From NCBI GenBank assembly GCA_024228495.1, contig JAAETJ010000637.1:1-51053 (forward strand): a DNA stretch of 51,053 nt, written 5' to 3'. Below the pieces are notes generated by a model. The model had not been told where the DNA came from. It worked only from the letters and a program-made list of their open reading frames with translations, and ran no database searches. Position 1 is the first letter of the stretch. Each line of letters opens with the position of its first letter. Below, piece by piece: positions 27,211 through 37,878 of this stretch. This DNA comes from a bacterium (lineage in GTDB: Bacteria > Pseudomonadota > Alphaproteobacteria > Rhizobiales > JAKIUO01). Both the position numbers and the translations under genes were made by a program.

Positions 27211-28377
27211 TTACATTATATTTAAAGATTGTGCCATTATTCGGGTGCTATGATCAATTTCAAGCACTTCTTCTACACTGAGGGGGCTTTTGTCACCTAT
27301 TTGCACCTGAATAGTCTCGATCACACGCTCGCAAAATGCGGGGATTTCCATAAATGACAGCTTTCCGCAGAGGAATGATTCTACCGCTATTTCGTTGGCA
27401 GCATTCATGATCGCCGGCATATTCCCCCCTTGCAGCATTGCCTGCCTGGCAAGTTTTATGGCTGGAAAACGGGTCTCATCGGGGGCTTCAAAGGACAGGG
27501 ATGCAATTTTAGCCAGATCAAGCTGCTCAACGGGAGTGTTGATGCGTTCTGGCCACGAAAGGCTGTAGGCTATGGGTGTGCGCATATCTGGCGCCCCTAG
27601 CTGGGCGATGACTGATCCATCTATATAGGACACAAGACTATGAATGATTGATTGTGGATGAATAACGATATCCAGCTGTTCGGGGCCAACCGGAAATAAA
27701 TACAGCGCTTCAATCAGCTCCAGCCCCTTGTTCATCATGGTCGCCGAATCAATCGATATCTTGCGGCCCATTGACCAGTTCGGATGTTTGAGCGCTTGTG
27801 CTGGGGTCACATGCTTCAATTCTTCAAGAGAAAAGGTCCGAAATGGTCCCCCTGAAGCCGTCAGAATGATTTTCTCGATATTTCGTTTGGAACTGTCGTC
27901 GAGTGCCTGAAAGATCGCGGAATGTTCCGAATCTACCGGCAGTAACTCAGTATCATATTTACTAACCTCGCTCATAAACAAGGATCCGGCAGCGACAAGA
28001 CATTCCTTGTTGGCAAGCGCGACACGATTGCCCAGCTTGACCGCGGCAAGCGTTGGACGAAGCCCCGCCGCGCCCATTATACAAGCCATGGTAATATCAA
28101 CTGGCCGACTCGCTGCCTCAACCAGTCCCTGGTTGCCAGCCGCAACCTCGATCCCGGTTCCTGAAAGGGCTGCTTTGAGATCGCTATAAAGGGACTCAAG
28201 GCCAATAACGGCCATTTTCGCATTAAATTTTCGGGCAAGTTCGGCCAATTCATCGACATTTTGATTGGCAGTTAGCGCTTCAATCTCATATTTATCACTG
28301 TTGCGAGCAACAAGGTCGAGCGTGTTGCTGCCAATGGAGCCAGTTGCGCCCAGAACTGTGAGGTATTTTTGCGACAT
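27211..28377 (-). CDS. dxr: 1-deoxy-D-xylulose 5-phosphate reductoisomerase
   Basis: This 388-residue enzyme makes 2-C-methyl-D-erythritol 4-phosphate, the committed step of the non-mevalonate isoprenoid pathway that supplies UppS. An NADPH-binding loop GATGSIGSNTLDLV lies at the N-terminus. The metal and substrate residues are in LLPVDSEHSAIFQAL and TASGGPFR, and in the NWSMGRKISIDSATMMNKGLE segment. The ATG overlaps the cdsA stop by one base (TAATG). Confidence 0.96.
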   Translation of the reverse strand: MSQKYLTVLGATGSIGSNTLDLVARNSDKYEIEALTANQNVDELAELARKFNAKMAVIGLESLYSDLKAALSGTGIEVAAGNQGLVEAASRPVDITMACIMGAAGLRPTLAAVKLGNRVALANKECLVAAGSLFMSEVSKYDTELLPVDSEHSAIFQALDDSSKRNIEKIILTASGGPFRTFSLEELKHVTPAQALKHPNWSMGRKISIDSATMMNKGLELIEALYLFPVGPEQLDIVIHPQSIIHSLVSYIDGSVIAQLGAPDMRTPIAYSLSWPERINTPVEQLDLAKIASLSFEAPDETRFPAIKLARQAMLQGGNMPAIMNAANEIAVESFLCGKLSFMEIPAFCERVIETIQVQIGDKSPLSVEEVLEIDHSTRIMAQSLNIM

Positions 28378-29255
28378 TACTCCGCGCCCATCAAAATCAA
28401 GACTTTAGGAAGCTGAGAAGTGGACATTAAAAGTGTGATGGCCGCCGCTAGAACCGCCGCGAACAATAGACCATCAACACGGTCAAGAAGGCCGCCATGG
28501 CCGGGAATCAGTTTTGAGGCGTCTTTGACTTTGTATTTACGCTTTATGACCGATTCAAACAGATCACCCATTTGCGAAAACGCTCCCAGCAATAAGGAAA
28601 CAATCACAATAAAAACCAGTGTATGCAGACCAAGAAACCATCCAAATATCGCCCCGGCAATCGTACCTGCTGTTACTCCACCAATAAAACCCGACCATGT
28701 TTTCTTTGGTGAAATGTTTGGTGCGAGCTTTGGGCCACCAAACCGGCGTCCCGAAAAATAAGCAAATATATCAACACTCCAGACTACAATGAACAGGTAA
28801 ATTATCAAATACCATCCATATTCAGTATCGCTACGAAACCAGATAAGAGAAATCAGAGGCAACCCGATATAGGGGACGCCAAGCAACGAAATAGCAAGAC
28901 CTCGAGCCTTGCCATCACCGGCCATCGCAAACTTTACCGCAGGTCCCACAATCAACACCAGTAACGCCACGGAATACTGGCCCAGACCAGCCAAAGCAGC
29001 AGAAACCACAACAGCTATAATATGCAGGATCATCAATTCATCGACATCGCCAGAGCGCACCAGATTCGCCCATTCCCAGCACATGATCGCGCCAGCAAAA
29101 GTCAGTAGCAACGCAAAAGGCAATGGCCCGGACCACGTGATAAATAAAACAATGCTCGCCAAAACGACCGCCGAAACCAGTCGTTGAGTTAAATCAGACC
29201 AGTTACCCTGAGAGCCAGGCGCTGGTTTCTCACTTTGATCTCCTTGTTCACTCAC
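28377..29255 (-). CDS. cdsA: Phosphatidate cytidylyltransferase
   Basis: This 292-residue integral membrane enzyme makes CDP-diacylglycerol from phosphatidic acid and CTP, the branch point of phospholipid synthesis. There are several membrane spans, and the CdsA signature near the C-terminus reads [20 protein letters not shown] followed by [13 protein letters not shown]. The start is GTG at 29255, which overlaps the uppS TGA by four bases (GTGA), supporting coupled translation. Confidence 0.95.
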   Translation of the reverse strand: MSEQGDQSEKPAPGSQGNWSDLTQRLVSAVVLASIVLFITWSGPLPFALLLTFAGAIMCWEWANLVRSGDVDELMILHIIAVVVSAALAGLGQYSVALLVLIVGPAVKFAMAGDGKARGLAISLLGVPYIGLPLISLIWFRSDTEYGWYLIIYLFIVVWSVDIFAYFSGRRFGGPKLAPNISPKKTWSGFIGGVTAGTIAGAIFGWFLGLHTLVFIVIVSLLLGAFSQMGDLFESVIKRKYKVKDASKLIPGHGGLLDRVDGLLFAAVLAAAITLLMSTSQLPKVLILMGAE

Positions 29256-30010
29256 CCGATCGACCTCTCTTTAAGGCCGCCGAACCGTCTCTCTCGATTT
29301 TGATATTCGATGAGTGCACCTTCAAAAGCCTCTTTGGTGAAATCTGGCCAATAGGTATCGAGAAAAACCAGTTCGGAATAGGCGCATTGCCAAAGCAGAA
29401 AATTACTAAGGCGCAACTCTCCACTCGTTCTGATCAATAAATCGGGATTGGGAAGTCCAGCCGTATCCAGATGATCTTCAAGTAGCTGCGAAGTAATATC
29501 GCTTGCTTGCAATTCACCGTTTTCAACTTTCCTGGCCAAACGAATCGCCGACCGGGTAATTTCATCTCGCGAACCGTAATTAAAGGCAAGTGTCAAAACC
29601 AGTCGTGTGTTTTGATCGGTCAATGTTTGCGCGTCATCCAACAATTTCAATATATCGTCTGCAACACCTTCGCGTGTGCCAATGACACGTATCTTGACCC
29701 CTTCTTTATGAAGCTTGGCCAGATCGCGGCGTATGAAAATTTTCAACAACTGCATCAAATCGCTGACTTCTTGAGGAGGCCGCGACCAGTTCTCTGATGA
29801 AAAACTGAACAATGTGAGGTATAAAATGCCAGTGTCGCAAGCATATCGAACCGCATTTCGAACGCTTTCAATACCCTTGCGATGACCTTCATAGCGCCGC
29901 AAACCACGGGCGGCTGCCCAACGCCCGTTGCCATCCATAATAATACCGACATGACGCGGTACCTCACTTACAGAGGCTCTCCAGTCTTTAGCGTTTTCCA
30001 GAGTGGTCAT
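29252..30010 (-). CDS. uppS: Undecaprenyl pyrophosphate synthase
   Basis: This cis-prenyltransferase makes the C55 lipid carrier for peptidoglycan and O-antigen. The catalytic Asp lies in [16 protein letters not shown]. Starting at ATG 30010 puts this Asp at residue 26, as in E. coli UppS, and gives 252 residues. An ATG at 30064 would add 18 residues; neither has a strong ribosome site, so the start is uncertain. Other conserved parts are [29 protein letters not shown] and [20 protein letters not shown]. Confidence 0.94.
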   Translation of the reverse strand: MTTLENAKDWRASVSEVPRHVGIIMDGNGRWAAARGLRRYEGHRKGIESVRNAVRYACDTGILYLTLFSFSSENWSRPPQEVSDLMQLLKIFIRRDLAKLHKEGVKIRVIGTREGVADDILKLLDDAQTLTDQNTRLVLTLAFNYGSRDEITRSAIRLARKVENGELQASDITSQLLEDHLDTAGLPNPDLLIRTSGELRLSNFLLWQCAYSELVFLDTYWPDFTKEAFEGALIEYQNRERRFGGLKERSIG

Positions 30011-30130
30011 CTGCTGCAGCCGTTTCGTCAAATTGCCATTTAGGTCTTGGCACATGCCGGGCATGCGCCTGTTTCAGGTTCTATTTGTATCCCAAAAGCC
30101 TTCTTCAGAATAGAATGGAATGGAAAGAAA

Positions 30131-30691
30131 CTAGACCTGCATGATTTCCTGTTCTTTTTGTTGCAGTAAACCATCAATCTCTTTAATCACACTGTCTGTA
30201 ATTTTCTGGACTTCTTCCCCATGATCATGATGCAGATCTTTGCCAATATCGCCGTTTTTTTCCATATTTTTCAATTGTTCCATGCCATCGCGTCGTACAT
30301 TGCGCACGGCAATGCGTGCTTGCTCGGTATATTTCGCGGCTATTTTTGTCAACTCGACACGGCGCTCCTCATTCAGTTCAGGAATGGGAATACGGATCAT
30401 CTGCCCATCGATCATCGGGTTGAGACCAAGATCAGATTCGCGAATGGCTTTTTCAACGGCTTGCACCTGCCCTTTGTCCCAGACCTGCACTGCCAACATT
30501 CTTGATTCGGGAACTGAAATATTTGCCACCTGATTGATCGGCATGGGCGTACCATAGGCATCTACCGTGATCGGATCGAGCAAAGAGCTGCTGGCTCTGC
30601 CGGTTCGTAAGCCGCCGAACTCGGATTTTAGGACGCTCAAGGCCCCCTGCATACGTCGTTCGAGATCCTTCAGATCAAAGCTTCCGGTCAT
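30131..30691 (-). CDS. frr: Ribosome recycling factor
   Basis: This 186-residue protein (family length about 185) splits post-termination ribosomes with EF-G. Typical segments are [41 protein letters not shown] and the two-helix arms rich in Glu and Lys. AGGAGTGACAAATA precedes the ATG. The 205-bp spacer to pyrH carries no gene. Confidence 0.96.
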   Translation of the reverse strand: MTGSFDLKDLERRMQGALSVLKSEFGGLRTGRASSSLLDPITVDAYGTPMPINQVANISVPESRMLAVQVWDKGQVQAVEKAIRESDLGLNPMIDGQMIRIPIPELNEERRVELTKIAAKYTEQARIAVRNVRRDGMEQLKNMEKNGDIGKDLHHDHGEEVQKITDSVIKEIDGLLQQKEQEIMQV

Positions 30692-30896
30692 TATTTGTCA
30701 CTCCTAAAGTGGTTTTATCGTATCGCGCAGATCGGGCTTTGACGAGCTCAAATGTCACAACTCAAATTTGCTGGTGGTCGATCCGACCGTCCACGCAGGA
30801 AACAGGTTTCAGGTATAGGCTGCTCACTGATTTCATTCAACCATCTGCACGCACTTTTTCGCAATACATAGCAATTGAAAAAATACGGGGATGGCA

Positions 30897-31634
30897 TTAG
30901 CCCTCATTGGAATGAACAATCGTGTGTTTCAGCTCTCCGCGCAGAACGCGTGATATATTGCCTTGCTCAGCCAATGAAAAAATCATGACGGGTAGCTCAT
31001 TGTCGCGCGCCAGAGCAATTGCCGCACCATCCATAACATTCAGGTTGCGCGCCAGTACGTCACTATAACTCAGCGTGTCATAGCGCTTTGCGTCAGGATT
31101 GGTTTTGGGGTCAGCCGAATAAATCCCGTCTACCTGTGTCGCCTTTGCCAGACCATCACATTGCATTTCTATTGCCCGCAATGCTGCGGCGGTATCGGTT
31201 GTGAAAAATGGATTGCCAGTGCCTGCCGCAAAAATCACCACGCGTCCTTTAGACAGATGGCGAATAGCTTTTTGCCGGATAAAAGGTTCGCAAACGCTCG
31301 GCATGGGGATAGAAGACAAAACCCGCGCACTGATATCTTGACGCTCCAGCGCATTATGGAGCGCCAACGCGTTCATAACAGTAGCCAGCATGCCCATATA
31401 GTCACCATTGGCTCGATCCATACCAGCAGCAGCACCGGCCATTCCGCGATATATATTGCCGCCTCCAACCACAACGGCCATCTGTATTCCCTGCGTTACA
31501 GCATTGCCGATATCAGTGGCGAAGCGATCAGCGGTTGCCACGTCGATCCCATAGTCAAGCCCCCCCATCAAGGCTTCCCCTGACAGTTTCAAAAGCACCC
31601 GCTTCCACTCTGTCACCGCTTTGATCTTCGTCAT
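30897..31634 (-). CDS. pyrH: Uridylate kinase
   Basis: This 245-residue UMP kinase of the amino-acid kinase fold converts UMP to UDP. Conserved parts are [15 protein letters not shown], the GGGN-type loop [14 protein letters not shown], and [20 protein letters not shown]. It follows tsf, with a strong terminator hairpin in between, in the usual rpsB-tsf-pyrH-frr order. Confidence 0.96.
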   Translation of the reverse strand: MTKIKAVTEWKRVLLKLSGEALMGGLDYGIDVATADRFATDIGNAVTQGIQMAVVVGGGNIYRGMAGAAAGMDRANGDYMGMLATVMNALALHNALERQDISARVLSSIPMPSVCEPFIRQKAIRHLSKGRVVIFAAGTGNPFFTTDTAAALRAIEMQCDGLAKATQVDGIYSADPKTNPDAKRYDTLSYSDVLARNLNVMDGAAIALARDNELPVMIFSLAEQGNISRVLRGELKHTIVHSNEG

Positions 31635-31694
31635 GAGAACTCCTGTGAGAGGGTTGATGGTTGTTTTTATGAATTAAACGAGGAATGCAGACAA

Positions 31695-31728
31695 GAAAAA
31701 AGGCCGCTTCAAATAAATGAAGCGGCCC
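31695..31728 (-). terminator. Rho-independent terminator between tsf and pyrH
   Basis: On the minus strand GGCCGCTTC pairs with GAAGCGGCC (stem 31719-31727 with 31702-31710) around an eight-base AT loop and is followed by six T. It is 18 bases after the tsf stop. It should end rpsB-tsf messages, leaving pyrH to read-through or its own promoter. Confidence 0.9.
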
Positions 31729-31745
31729 ATTCTCTGATATAATCT

Positions 31746-32675
31746 CTAGCTGCTGCCGACTGTAGCGGCGACTTCAGCTGCGAAGTTTTCTTCTTTTTTA
31801 TCAATGCCCTCACCAAGAGCAAAGCGCTCAAATGCCACCAGCCTGATGGACGCGCCGACGCTGTCTTCGGCTTCCTTAAGAGCTTTTTCTACGGTCAGGT
31901 CAGGATTGATCACGAAGCTTTGCGAGAGCAAAACAACTTCCTGGAAGAATTTGTGCATCCGGCCATCTACCATTTTGTCGATGATGTTGTCAGGCTTGCC
32001 TGATTCTTTGGCCTGCTCAACAAGAACAGCACGCTCTTTAGCTATGACGTCTGGATCAAGCTCATCCTTATTCAAAGACAAAGGTGAGGTCGCAGCCACA
32101 TGCATTGCAATTTGCTTGCCGATTGCCTCGAGTTTACCCGCATCTCCATCTGACTCAAGCGCGACCAACACGCCAATTTTTCCGAGACCATCGGCAATTG
32201 CGTTATGAACATAAGAAGCAACAATGCCATTATCGACACTTAGGGCACCTGACCGACGCAGTGACAGGTTTTCGCCGATTGAGCCGACCATTTCCTTGAT
32301 GAATTCAGCTATCGTTTTTTCAGAACCCTCGTAATTTGAGGCTGACAGCTTGTCGAAATCACCATCGACCTGATTAGCAATTTTTGCAATCGTGCAGACC
32401 ATGGCCTGAAAGTCATCATTGCGGGCAACGAAATCTGTTTCCGAATTAACTTCAACCAAAGCAGCTTTCTTACCATCAGAACTAACACCGACAAGTCCTT
32501 CAGCTGCGATGCGACTGGACTTTTTGTCAGCTTTGGCAATACCTTTGGTGCGTAGCCAGTCAATACTTGCTTCGATATCACCATCATTTTCTTGAAGGGC
32601 CGCTTTGCAATCCATCATACCTGCACCCGTTTTGTCGCGCAGTTCCTTGATCAAGCCCGCTGTTATCGTCGCCAT
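31746..32675 (-). CDS. tsf: Translation elongation factor Ts
   Basis: This is a 309-residue guanine-nucleotide exchange factor for EF-Tu. The start [20 protein letters not shown] has GGAGAG ahead; a 10-codon extension is ignored. The UBA-like N-domain contains [20 protein letters not shown] and the core domain includes [17 protein letters not shown], the EF-Tu contact region. Tandem core subdomains and a coiled region follow. Confidence 0.96.
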   Translation of the reverse strand: MATITAGLIKELRDKTGAGMMDCKAALQENDGDIEASIDWLRTKGIAKADKKSSRIAAEGLVGVSSDGKKAALVEVNSETDFVARNDDFQAMVCTIAKIANQVDGDFDKLSASNYEGSEKTIAEFIKEMVGSIGENLSLRRSGALSVDNGIVASYVHNAIADGLGKIGVLVALESDGDAGKLEAIGKQIAMHVAATSPLSLNKDELDPDVIAKERAVLVEQAKESGKPDNIIDKMVDGRMHKFFQEVVLLSQSFVINPDLTVEKALKEAEDSVGASIRLVAFERFALGEGIDKKEENFAAEVAATVGSS

Positions 32676-32724
32676 GATAAACTCTCCAATCATCCCCAGT
32701 TTCAAAGTGTATACTCAAAAGCCA

Positions 32725-32753
32725 GATCATAAAAATGAGTACTCATTCTGATC
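32725..32753 (-). promoter_or_regulatory. Extended dyad in the rpsB-tsf spacer
   Basis: AATGAGTACTCATT (32734-32747) is a perfect 14-base palindrome and is flanked by outer arms GATCA and TGATC, separated from it by 1-3 bases. As RNA on the minus strand it can form a two-part stem with a GTAC loop. Only weak T-richness follows. It lies 50-80 bases ahead of the tsf ATG. Confidence 0.4.
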
Positions 32754-32792
32754 GGGACTTATGAGGTTTTGCGTTCCATAAACCCTTTAGGT

Positions 32793-33950
32793 TTATTTTG
32801 CAGCAGATTCACCAAGTTTTACGGCCTGTTCGAGCCAGCCATCCCTGTCAATACGTCCCTTGAAATCAAGAACATCATCAACCGCAATAATATCTGTCTT
32901 TGTGAAAGCAGCAATCTGACGATAATGGAAAATGCCGATACCGTTCAACTTTTTCTCAAGGACGGGTCCAACACCTGAGATCATTTTTAGATCATCAGCA
33001 TCACCATCTGGCGTTTTAAGAGGTTCAAAATCTGTTTTGCCGAGCTCTTTGGCTTTCTTGTCTGACTTATCATCCGATTTGGCAGCAGTTTTCTTGGCTG
33101 GAGCCTCCTCTTTAGCTTTGGCTTTTGCTATTGGCTCTTCTTTAGCTGCGTCAACTTTGAGAGCTTTTTTGGCCTTTGCAGGTTTTTCTGCTTTGGCGGC
33201 AAGTGCTGGTTCTTCAAATACAGGATCAGCAGATGCGCCAAGATCCTTGCCAGTTGAAACCTGTGAGCGTTCAATACCATTGAGCACGGCACGGGAGACC
33301 AAATCGCAATAAAGGCCAATGGCCCGGCCGGCATCATCATTTCCTGGAATAGGATAGTCAGCAACGTCAGGATCGCAATTGCTGTCAATGACAGCAATGA
33401 CAGGGATTTTCAGCGTACGCGCTTCAGCAAGGGCCAAAGATTCGCGATTGGTATCAATGATGAACAACAGATCGGGGACGCCACCCATATCCTTGATGCC
33501 ACCAAGCGCTCGATCAAGCTTGTTGCGCTCTCTCGTCATCTTCAAAAGTTCTTTTTTTGTCTGTCCCTTACCATCGCCCGCAAGCAGACCTTCAATCTTT
33601 TTCAATCGACGGATCGAATTGGATACTGTTTTCCAGTTGGTCAATGTGCCACCGAGCCACCGATGATTGATGTAATATTGTGCGCAACGTGAGGCACTGT
33701 CAGCGATTTCGTCTGATGCTTGGCGCTTGGTGCCAACAAACAGCACACGTCCGCCACCGGCAACCACGTCAGAAACTTTGACAAGGGCTTGATGAAGCAA
33801 AGGTACGGTTTGTGAAAGATCCATAATATGGATACTGTTACGAGCCCCAAAGATATATGGACCCATTTTAGGGTTCCAAAGATGGGGTTGATGTCCAAAA
33901 TGGACTCCAGCTTCAAGCAGCTGGCGCATGGAAAATTCTGGCAAAGCCAT
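32793..33950 (-). CDS. rpsB: 30S ribosomal protein S2 with C-terminal helix-hairpin-helix extension
   Basis: Residues 1-235 are ordinary S2 ([50 protein letters not shown]). The start at 33950 has GGAGACGACCTTC ahead; a 17-codon extension is ignored. Residues about 250-318 form a Lys/Ala/Glu-rich linker. Residues about 319-378 form a compact domain beginning [19 protein letters not shown] and ending [16 protein letters not shown]. Similar helix-hairpin-helix tails are known on L21 and NuoE of alphaproteobacteria. At 385 residues it is well over the roughly 240-260 of typical S2. The tail may bind rRNA or DNA; that is inference. It heads the block, with a good promoter at 34095-34123. Confidence 0.95.
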   Translation of the reverse strand: MALPEFSMRQLLEAGVHFGHQPHLWNPKMGPYIFGARNSIHIMDLSQTVPLLHQALVKVSDVVAGGGRVLFVGTKRQASDEIADSASRCAQYYINHRWLGGTLTNWKTVSNSIRRLKKIEGLLAGDGKGQTKKELLKMTRERNKLDRALGGIKDMGGVPDLLFIIDTNRESLALAEARTLKIPVIAVIDSNCDPDVADYPIPGNDDAGRAIGLYCDLVSRAVLNGIERSQVSTGKDLGASADPVFEEPALAAKAEKPAKAKKALKVDAAKEEPIAKAKAKEEAPAKKTAAKSDDKSDKKAKELGKTDFEPLKTPDGDADDLKMISGVGPVLEKKLNGIGIFHYRQIAAFTKTDIIAVDDVLDFKGRIDRDGWLEQAVKLGESAAK

Positions 33951-33998
33951 GAAGGTCGTCTCCTGTTTGTCCGGTTGTTCCTCCGCGAAAGCAAAAGA

Positions 33999-34017
33999 CA
34001 CTGGAAAAGATCCAGTG
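33999..34017 (-). promoter_or_regulatory. Hairpin in the rpsB leader
   Basis: CACTGGA and TCCAGTG (33999-34005 with 34011-34017) form a perfect 7-bp stem with a five-base loop about 50 bases ahead of the S2 start codon. S2 leaders are autoregulated in other bacteria by RNA structures; whether this one binds S2 is untested. Confidence 0.4.
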
Positions 34018-34094
34018 CCACCGGTCAGGTTCTGATGTCGTCACCAAGACAGACAGCAAAACCTCGCATTTGTTTCACGTGTGTGATGATGCGG

Positions 34095-34123
34095 TTTATA
34101 GGGCCGCTATGAGGATATTGCAA
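34095..34123 (-). promoter_or_regulatory. Sigma-70 type promoter for rpsB
   Basis: On the minus strand TTGCAA (34118-34123) and TATAAA (34095-34100) are separated by exactly 17 bases. The predicted start near 34088 gives an rpsB leader of about 138 bases. It lies in the 245-bp spacer between the dnaE stop and the rpsB start. Confidence 0.6.
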
Positions 34124-34195
34124 GCCCTCAATGGGACAAGCTGTGCTTTTTGCCTCAAAAGCCATGACAGACATCGGTAGACGGGCGTTTTGGTG

Positions 34196-37100
34196 CTAAA
34201 TCTCGGTCAATTCGCAGACCCCGGGCAGAACTTTGAGTTCATTGATTTGAGCGGGAGATGTATCAATCCCTTGCATGGTGGGCAGAAACACATCTTTTCC
34301 CATATTATCAAGTCGCAGGATCAATCGCAGCTTGCCATACCCCCCTTGGGAGACTCTTTGTGCGATCTCCGCGAGGGTTTCTGGCTTATTGACGACAATC
34401 TGCACGCCCTTTTTGCTCCGCCCCCCGGCCTGATCAAGATGCTCCGCCGATAACAGGCGCAAACGAAGGTTATCACTGTCCGGATCAGCTGATACACGCA
34501 ACAAGACAACAGCACCAGGCTCTAATAGCTCACGTGTCGCCTCAAGAGTTTCAGAAAACATGACCATTTCAAATTGCGTGTCGGCATCCGAAAAAGCCGC
34601 AAATGCGAACTTGTTGCCTTTCTTGGAGCGGCGCTCCTGCAAATAGCTCACCACACCAGCTAATATCCCGGCAATACCGGTATCTGGTCGACGCTCCCGT
34701 CGCCGGAAGGGGATCAGATTGTCCTTGGCCTTTTGCACCTCCCTGGTCTTATTGCGCTGCACCTGCTCTTCAAGCGAGAGATCCGCATTGCTTGGCTCTG
34801 GTTGCTCAACGGGGGCAGCAGCCTTCTTGTCTCGTATGGCCTGCTTTTGCAGTTCGACCCGTTCCACAAACTCTAGATAGGTCTCAGCCTTCAAGGAGGC
34901 GAGCAGTTCACCATATTCGTCGAGGGGATGGCCAGACAAGTAAAAACCAACAGCATCAGCTTCCTTATTGAGAATTTCCCGCGGTACCCACAATTTAAAA
35001 TCGCGCAGTTTCAATTCCGGCGTCACATCAGCACCGCCGAACAAGGAGGTCTGGCCGCTGTTTTGGTCTGATGTCAAGCGATTGGCACTGGCCATGATAA
35101 GATCGACATTGCCATAAACAGTGGCTCGCTCAATACCAAATTGAGCGAACGCATCAGCGGCGGCGAGCATTTCCAAACTCCGCTTATTGACAAGTTTTGG
35201 ATCAACGCGATTGGCGAAATCGGCCAGATCCTTGAAAGGACCATTCTCATCACGTTCGAGCGCTAATTGCTCCATGGCCTCCGCCCCGACATTTTTCAGC
35301 GCGGCTAGCGAATATCTGATGCCCTTTTTACCAGAACTCGTTTCTTGTGGAATAAATTCGGCGGTTGATTCATTGATCGAGGGCGGCAATATCTCGATCT
35401 TCATGGTTCGTGTTTCTTCAAAAAACAGTTTGACCTTGTCCGTATTACCCTGATCAAGGGTCATGATGGCCGCCATGAATTCGACGGGGTAATTGGCTTT
35501 CAAAAAAGCAGTCTGATAGGCCAGCAACGCATAGGCAGCAGCATGAGACTTGTTGAACCCGTAGCTGGCAAATTTTGCCAGCAGGTCAAAAATCATTTCC
35601 CCATCTTTCTTTGACACTCCGTGTTCAAACGCCCCGTTCACAAAGCTAGGGCGTTGTTGATCCATTTCGGCAGCAATTTTCTTACCCATGGCACGGCGCA
35701 ACAAATCAGCTTCGCCAAGTGAGTAGCCCGCAAGTTCCTGAGCAATTTGCATCACCTGTTCTTGATAGATAATGACGCCATAAGTTTCATTGAGCATAGG
35801 GGCCAGCTTGTCATCTATATAGACAATTTCCTCCCGACCGAACTTGCGCTCGATATAAGTCGGGATATTATCCATAGGACCGGGCCGATAGAGCGACACC
35901 ATGGCGATAATATCTTCAAAACGGTCGGGTTTGAGCTGTTTGAGACTTTCACGCATGCCGGTACTTTCCAGCTGGAACACCCCGATGGTATCGCCTTGCG
36001 CCAGTAATTCATAGGTGGCCGGATCATCCAGCGTGTCCCCAGTAAAGTCCACATGCCCTCCGCCCTGCGTGATAAATTGCAAGGCCTTTTGAATGACAGT
36101 GAGGGTTTTAAGCCCCAAAAAGTCAAACTTGACGAGGCCAGCCGGCTCAACCCATTTCATATTAAACTGCGTAACCGGAATATCGGAACGCGGATCGCGG
36201 TAGAGCGGCACCAGCTCATCAAGTGAGCGATCACCAATCACCACACCAGCCGCATGGGTCGAGGCGTGGCGATACAACCCCTCAAGACGCTGCGCAATAT
36301 TCAGCAAATTGCGTACAACCGGTTCTTCTTGCGCCGCTTCCTCAATCTTTGGCTCCTCCTCCATAGCCTCTCCCAAGGAGATGCCAATCGTGTTGGGTAT
36401 GAGCTTTGACAGACTATCCACCTGCCCATAAGGCATCTGCAAAACGCGACCCACATCGCGAATAACGGCTTTCGCCTGCAATTTTCCGAACGTAATAATC
36501 TGTGCGACCCGGTCCGCCCCATATTTGTCCTGCACATAGCTGATCACTTCATCACGTCGATCTTGACAAAAATCGATATCGAAGTCAGGCATGGACACAC
36601 GTTCAGGGTTCAAGAAGCGCTCAAACAAAAGGCCAAAACGGATCGGATCAAGGTCGGTAATGGTCAAGACCCAAGCCACAACGGAACCTGCACCCGAACC
36701 TCTTCCCGGTCCCACCGGGATATCCATTTCCTTGGACCATTTGATGAAATCGGCAACGATGAGAAAATAGCCAGGAAATTTCATTCGGTTAATGATGCGA
36801 AGCTCATAATCGAGGCGATCCCAATAATCTTTCTCTACATAGCCCTTGGCAACACCATCTACTTCAAGACGTTTTTTAAGGCCCTCTCTTGCCTGACGCT
36901 CCATTTCATCTGCTTCGATAGCTTCTTGTTGCTCTGCAGAAACCTCTTCTCCGTCACCAAAACGCGGCAATATAGGGTCTCGCAACAAGGGGCGATAGGA
37001 ACATCTCTGTGCAATGATCTCGGTATTATCGATGGCCTCAGGCAGATCGGCAAACAGGGTCTCCATCTCTGTCGCGTCTTTGAAATAATGCTCCGGAGTG

Positions 37101-37864
37101 AGCCGACGGCGCTCTTCCACAACCACATAGCTGCCATCAGCAATACAAATCAGTGCATCATGGGCTTCATAATCATCACGGGTCGGAAAATAGCATTGAT
37201 TGGTGGCAACGATTGGCAGCAACAAATCATATGCTAGCTCGGTCAGATGTGGTTCCACCTGTTTTTCGCTAGCGAGCCCGTGACGCTGCAATTCAACATA
37301 GAGATGATCCGGAGCCATTGCCTTAAGCCGCTCCAACATTAGGCGCGCCCGCTCGCCAGCACCATCGCTCAAGGCCAGGTCAATTACCCCATCAGGTCCA
37401 CCGGTCAGGATGATCAATCCCTCAATATGTTTTTCAAGCGTCGAACAAGTAACCAGTGGCTCATCTAGCCCATTATCGGCTAAATAGGCATTGCTGATTA
37501 TTTTGAGGAGATTATCATAGCCTGTTTCATTCTTGGCGATCAGGACGAGGTCACCATGCTTTGCGGACAGGGGCACGGCTTTGCCCACCGGGGCATTGCC
37601 CGTGCTACTACCATCGTCATCTGGTTCGATAGTCTCAAAGCGAAAGGACACTGTGCAGCCAATGACCGGCTGCAATCCCTGGCCCGCCATGGTTTGGGAA
37701 AACTCGAGAGCGCCAAACAGATTATTGCGGTCCGTAATGGCCAGAGCTGGCATCTGGTATTTGTCAGCCGTTTTAACAAGTTGTTTGATCGGCAATGCGC
37801 CTTCCGCTAATGAATAGGCGGAATGAACACGCAAATGAATAAAATTAGCTTGATTACCGCTCAT
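34196..37864 (-). CDS. dnaE: DNA polymerase III alpha subunit
   Basis: This 1222-residue replicative polymerase subunit is the catalytic core of the holoenzyme. A PHP domain opens the protein (FIHLRVHSAYSLAEGALPI, about 5-250). The palm has GPGRGSGAGSVVAW and the catalytic acidic motif PDFDIDFCQDRRDEVI near 425-440. The thumb and fingers follow, then tandem HhH and an OB-fold (TGIAGILAGVVSYLQERRSK) and a C-terminal tail. AGGGGAGGG lies ahead of the ATG. The gene starts 14 bases after the lolD stop, so it is cotranscribed with proS-lolC-lolD. Confidence 0.97.
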   Translation of the reverse strand: MSGNQANFIHLRVHSAYSLAEGALPIKQLVKTADKYQMPALAITDRNNLFGALEFSQTMAGQGLQPVIGCTVSFRFETIEPDDDGSSTGNAPVGKAVPLSAKHGDLVLIAKNETGYDNLLKIISNAYLADNGLDEPLVTCSTLEKHIEGLIILTGGPDGVIDLALSDGAGERARLMLERLKAMAPDHLYVELQRHGLASEKQVEPHLTELAYDLLLPIVATNQCYFPTRDDYEAHDALICIADGSYVVVEERRRLTPEHYFKDATEMETLFADLPEAIDNTEIIAQRCSYRPLLRDPILPRFGDGEEVSAEQQEAIEADEMERQAREGLKKRLEVDGVAKGYVEKDYWDRLDYELRIINRMKFPGYFLIVADFIKWSKEMDIPVGPGRGSGAGSVVAWVLTITDLDPIRFGLLFERFLNPERVSMPDFDIDFCQDRRDEVISYVQDKYGADRVAQIITFGKLQAKAVIRDVGRVLQMPYGQVDSLSKLIPNTIGISLGEAMEEEPKIEEAAQEEPVVRNLLNIAQRLEGLYRHASTHAAGVVIGDRSLDELVPLYRDPRSDIPVTQFNMKWVEPAGLVKFDFLGLKTLTVIQKALQFITQGGGHVDFTGDTLDDPATYELLAQGDTIGVFQLESTGMRESLKQLKPDRFEDIIAMVSLYRPGPMDNIPTYIERKFGREEIVYIDDKLAPMLNETYGVIIYQEQVMQIAQELAGYSLGEADLLRRAMGKKIAAEMDQQRPSFVNGAFEHGVSKKDGEMIFDLLAKFASYGFNKSHAAAYALLAYQTAFLKANYPVEFMAAIMTLDQGNTDKVKLFFEETRTMKIEILPPSINESTAEFIPQETSSGKKGIRYSLAALKNVGAEAMEQLALERDENGPFKDLADFANRVDPKLVNKRSLEMLAAADAFAQFGIERATVYGNVDLIMASANRLTSDQNSGQTSLFGGADVTPELKLRDFKLWVPREILNKEADAVGFYLSGHPLDEYGELLASLKAETYLEFVERVELQKQAIRDKKAAAPVEQPEPSNADLSLEEQVQRNKTREVQKAKDNLIPFRRRERRPDTGIAGILAGVVSYLQERRSKKGNKFAFAAFSDADTQFEMVMFSETLEATRELLEPGAVVLLRVSADPDSDNLRLRLLSAEHLDQAGGRSKKGVQIVVNKPETLAEIAQRVSQGGYGKLRLILRLDNMGKDVFLPTMQGIDTSPAQINELKVLPGVCELTEI

Positions 37865-37878
37865 GAATCAGCCCTCCC

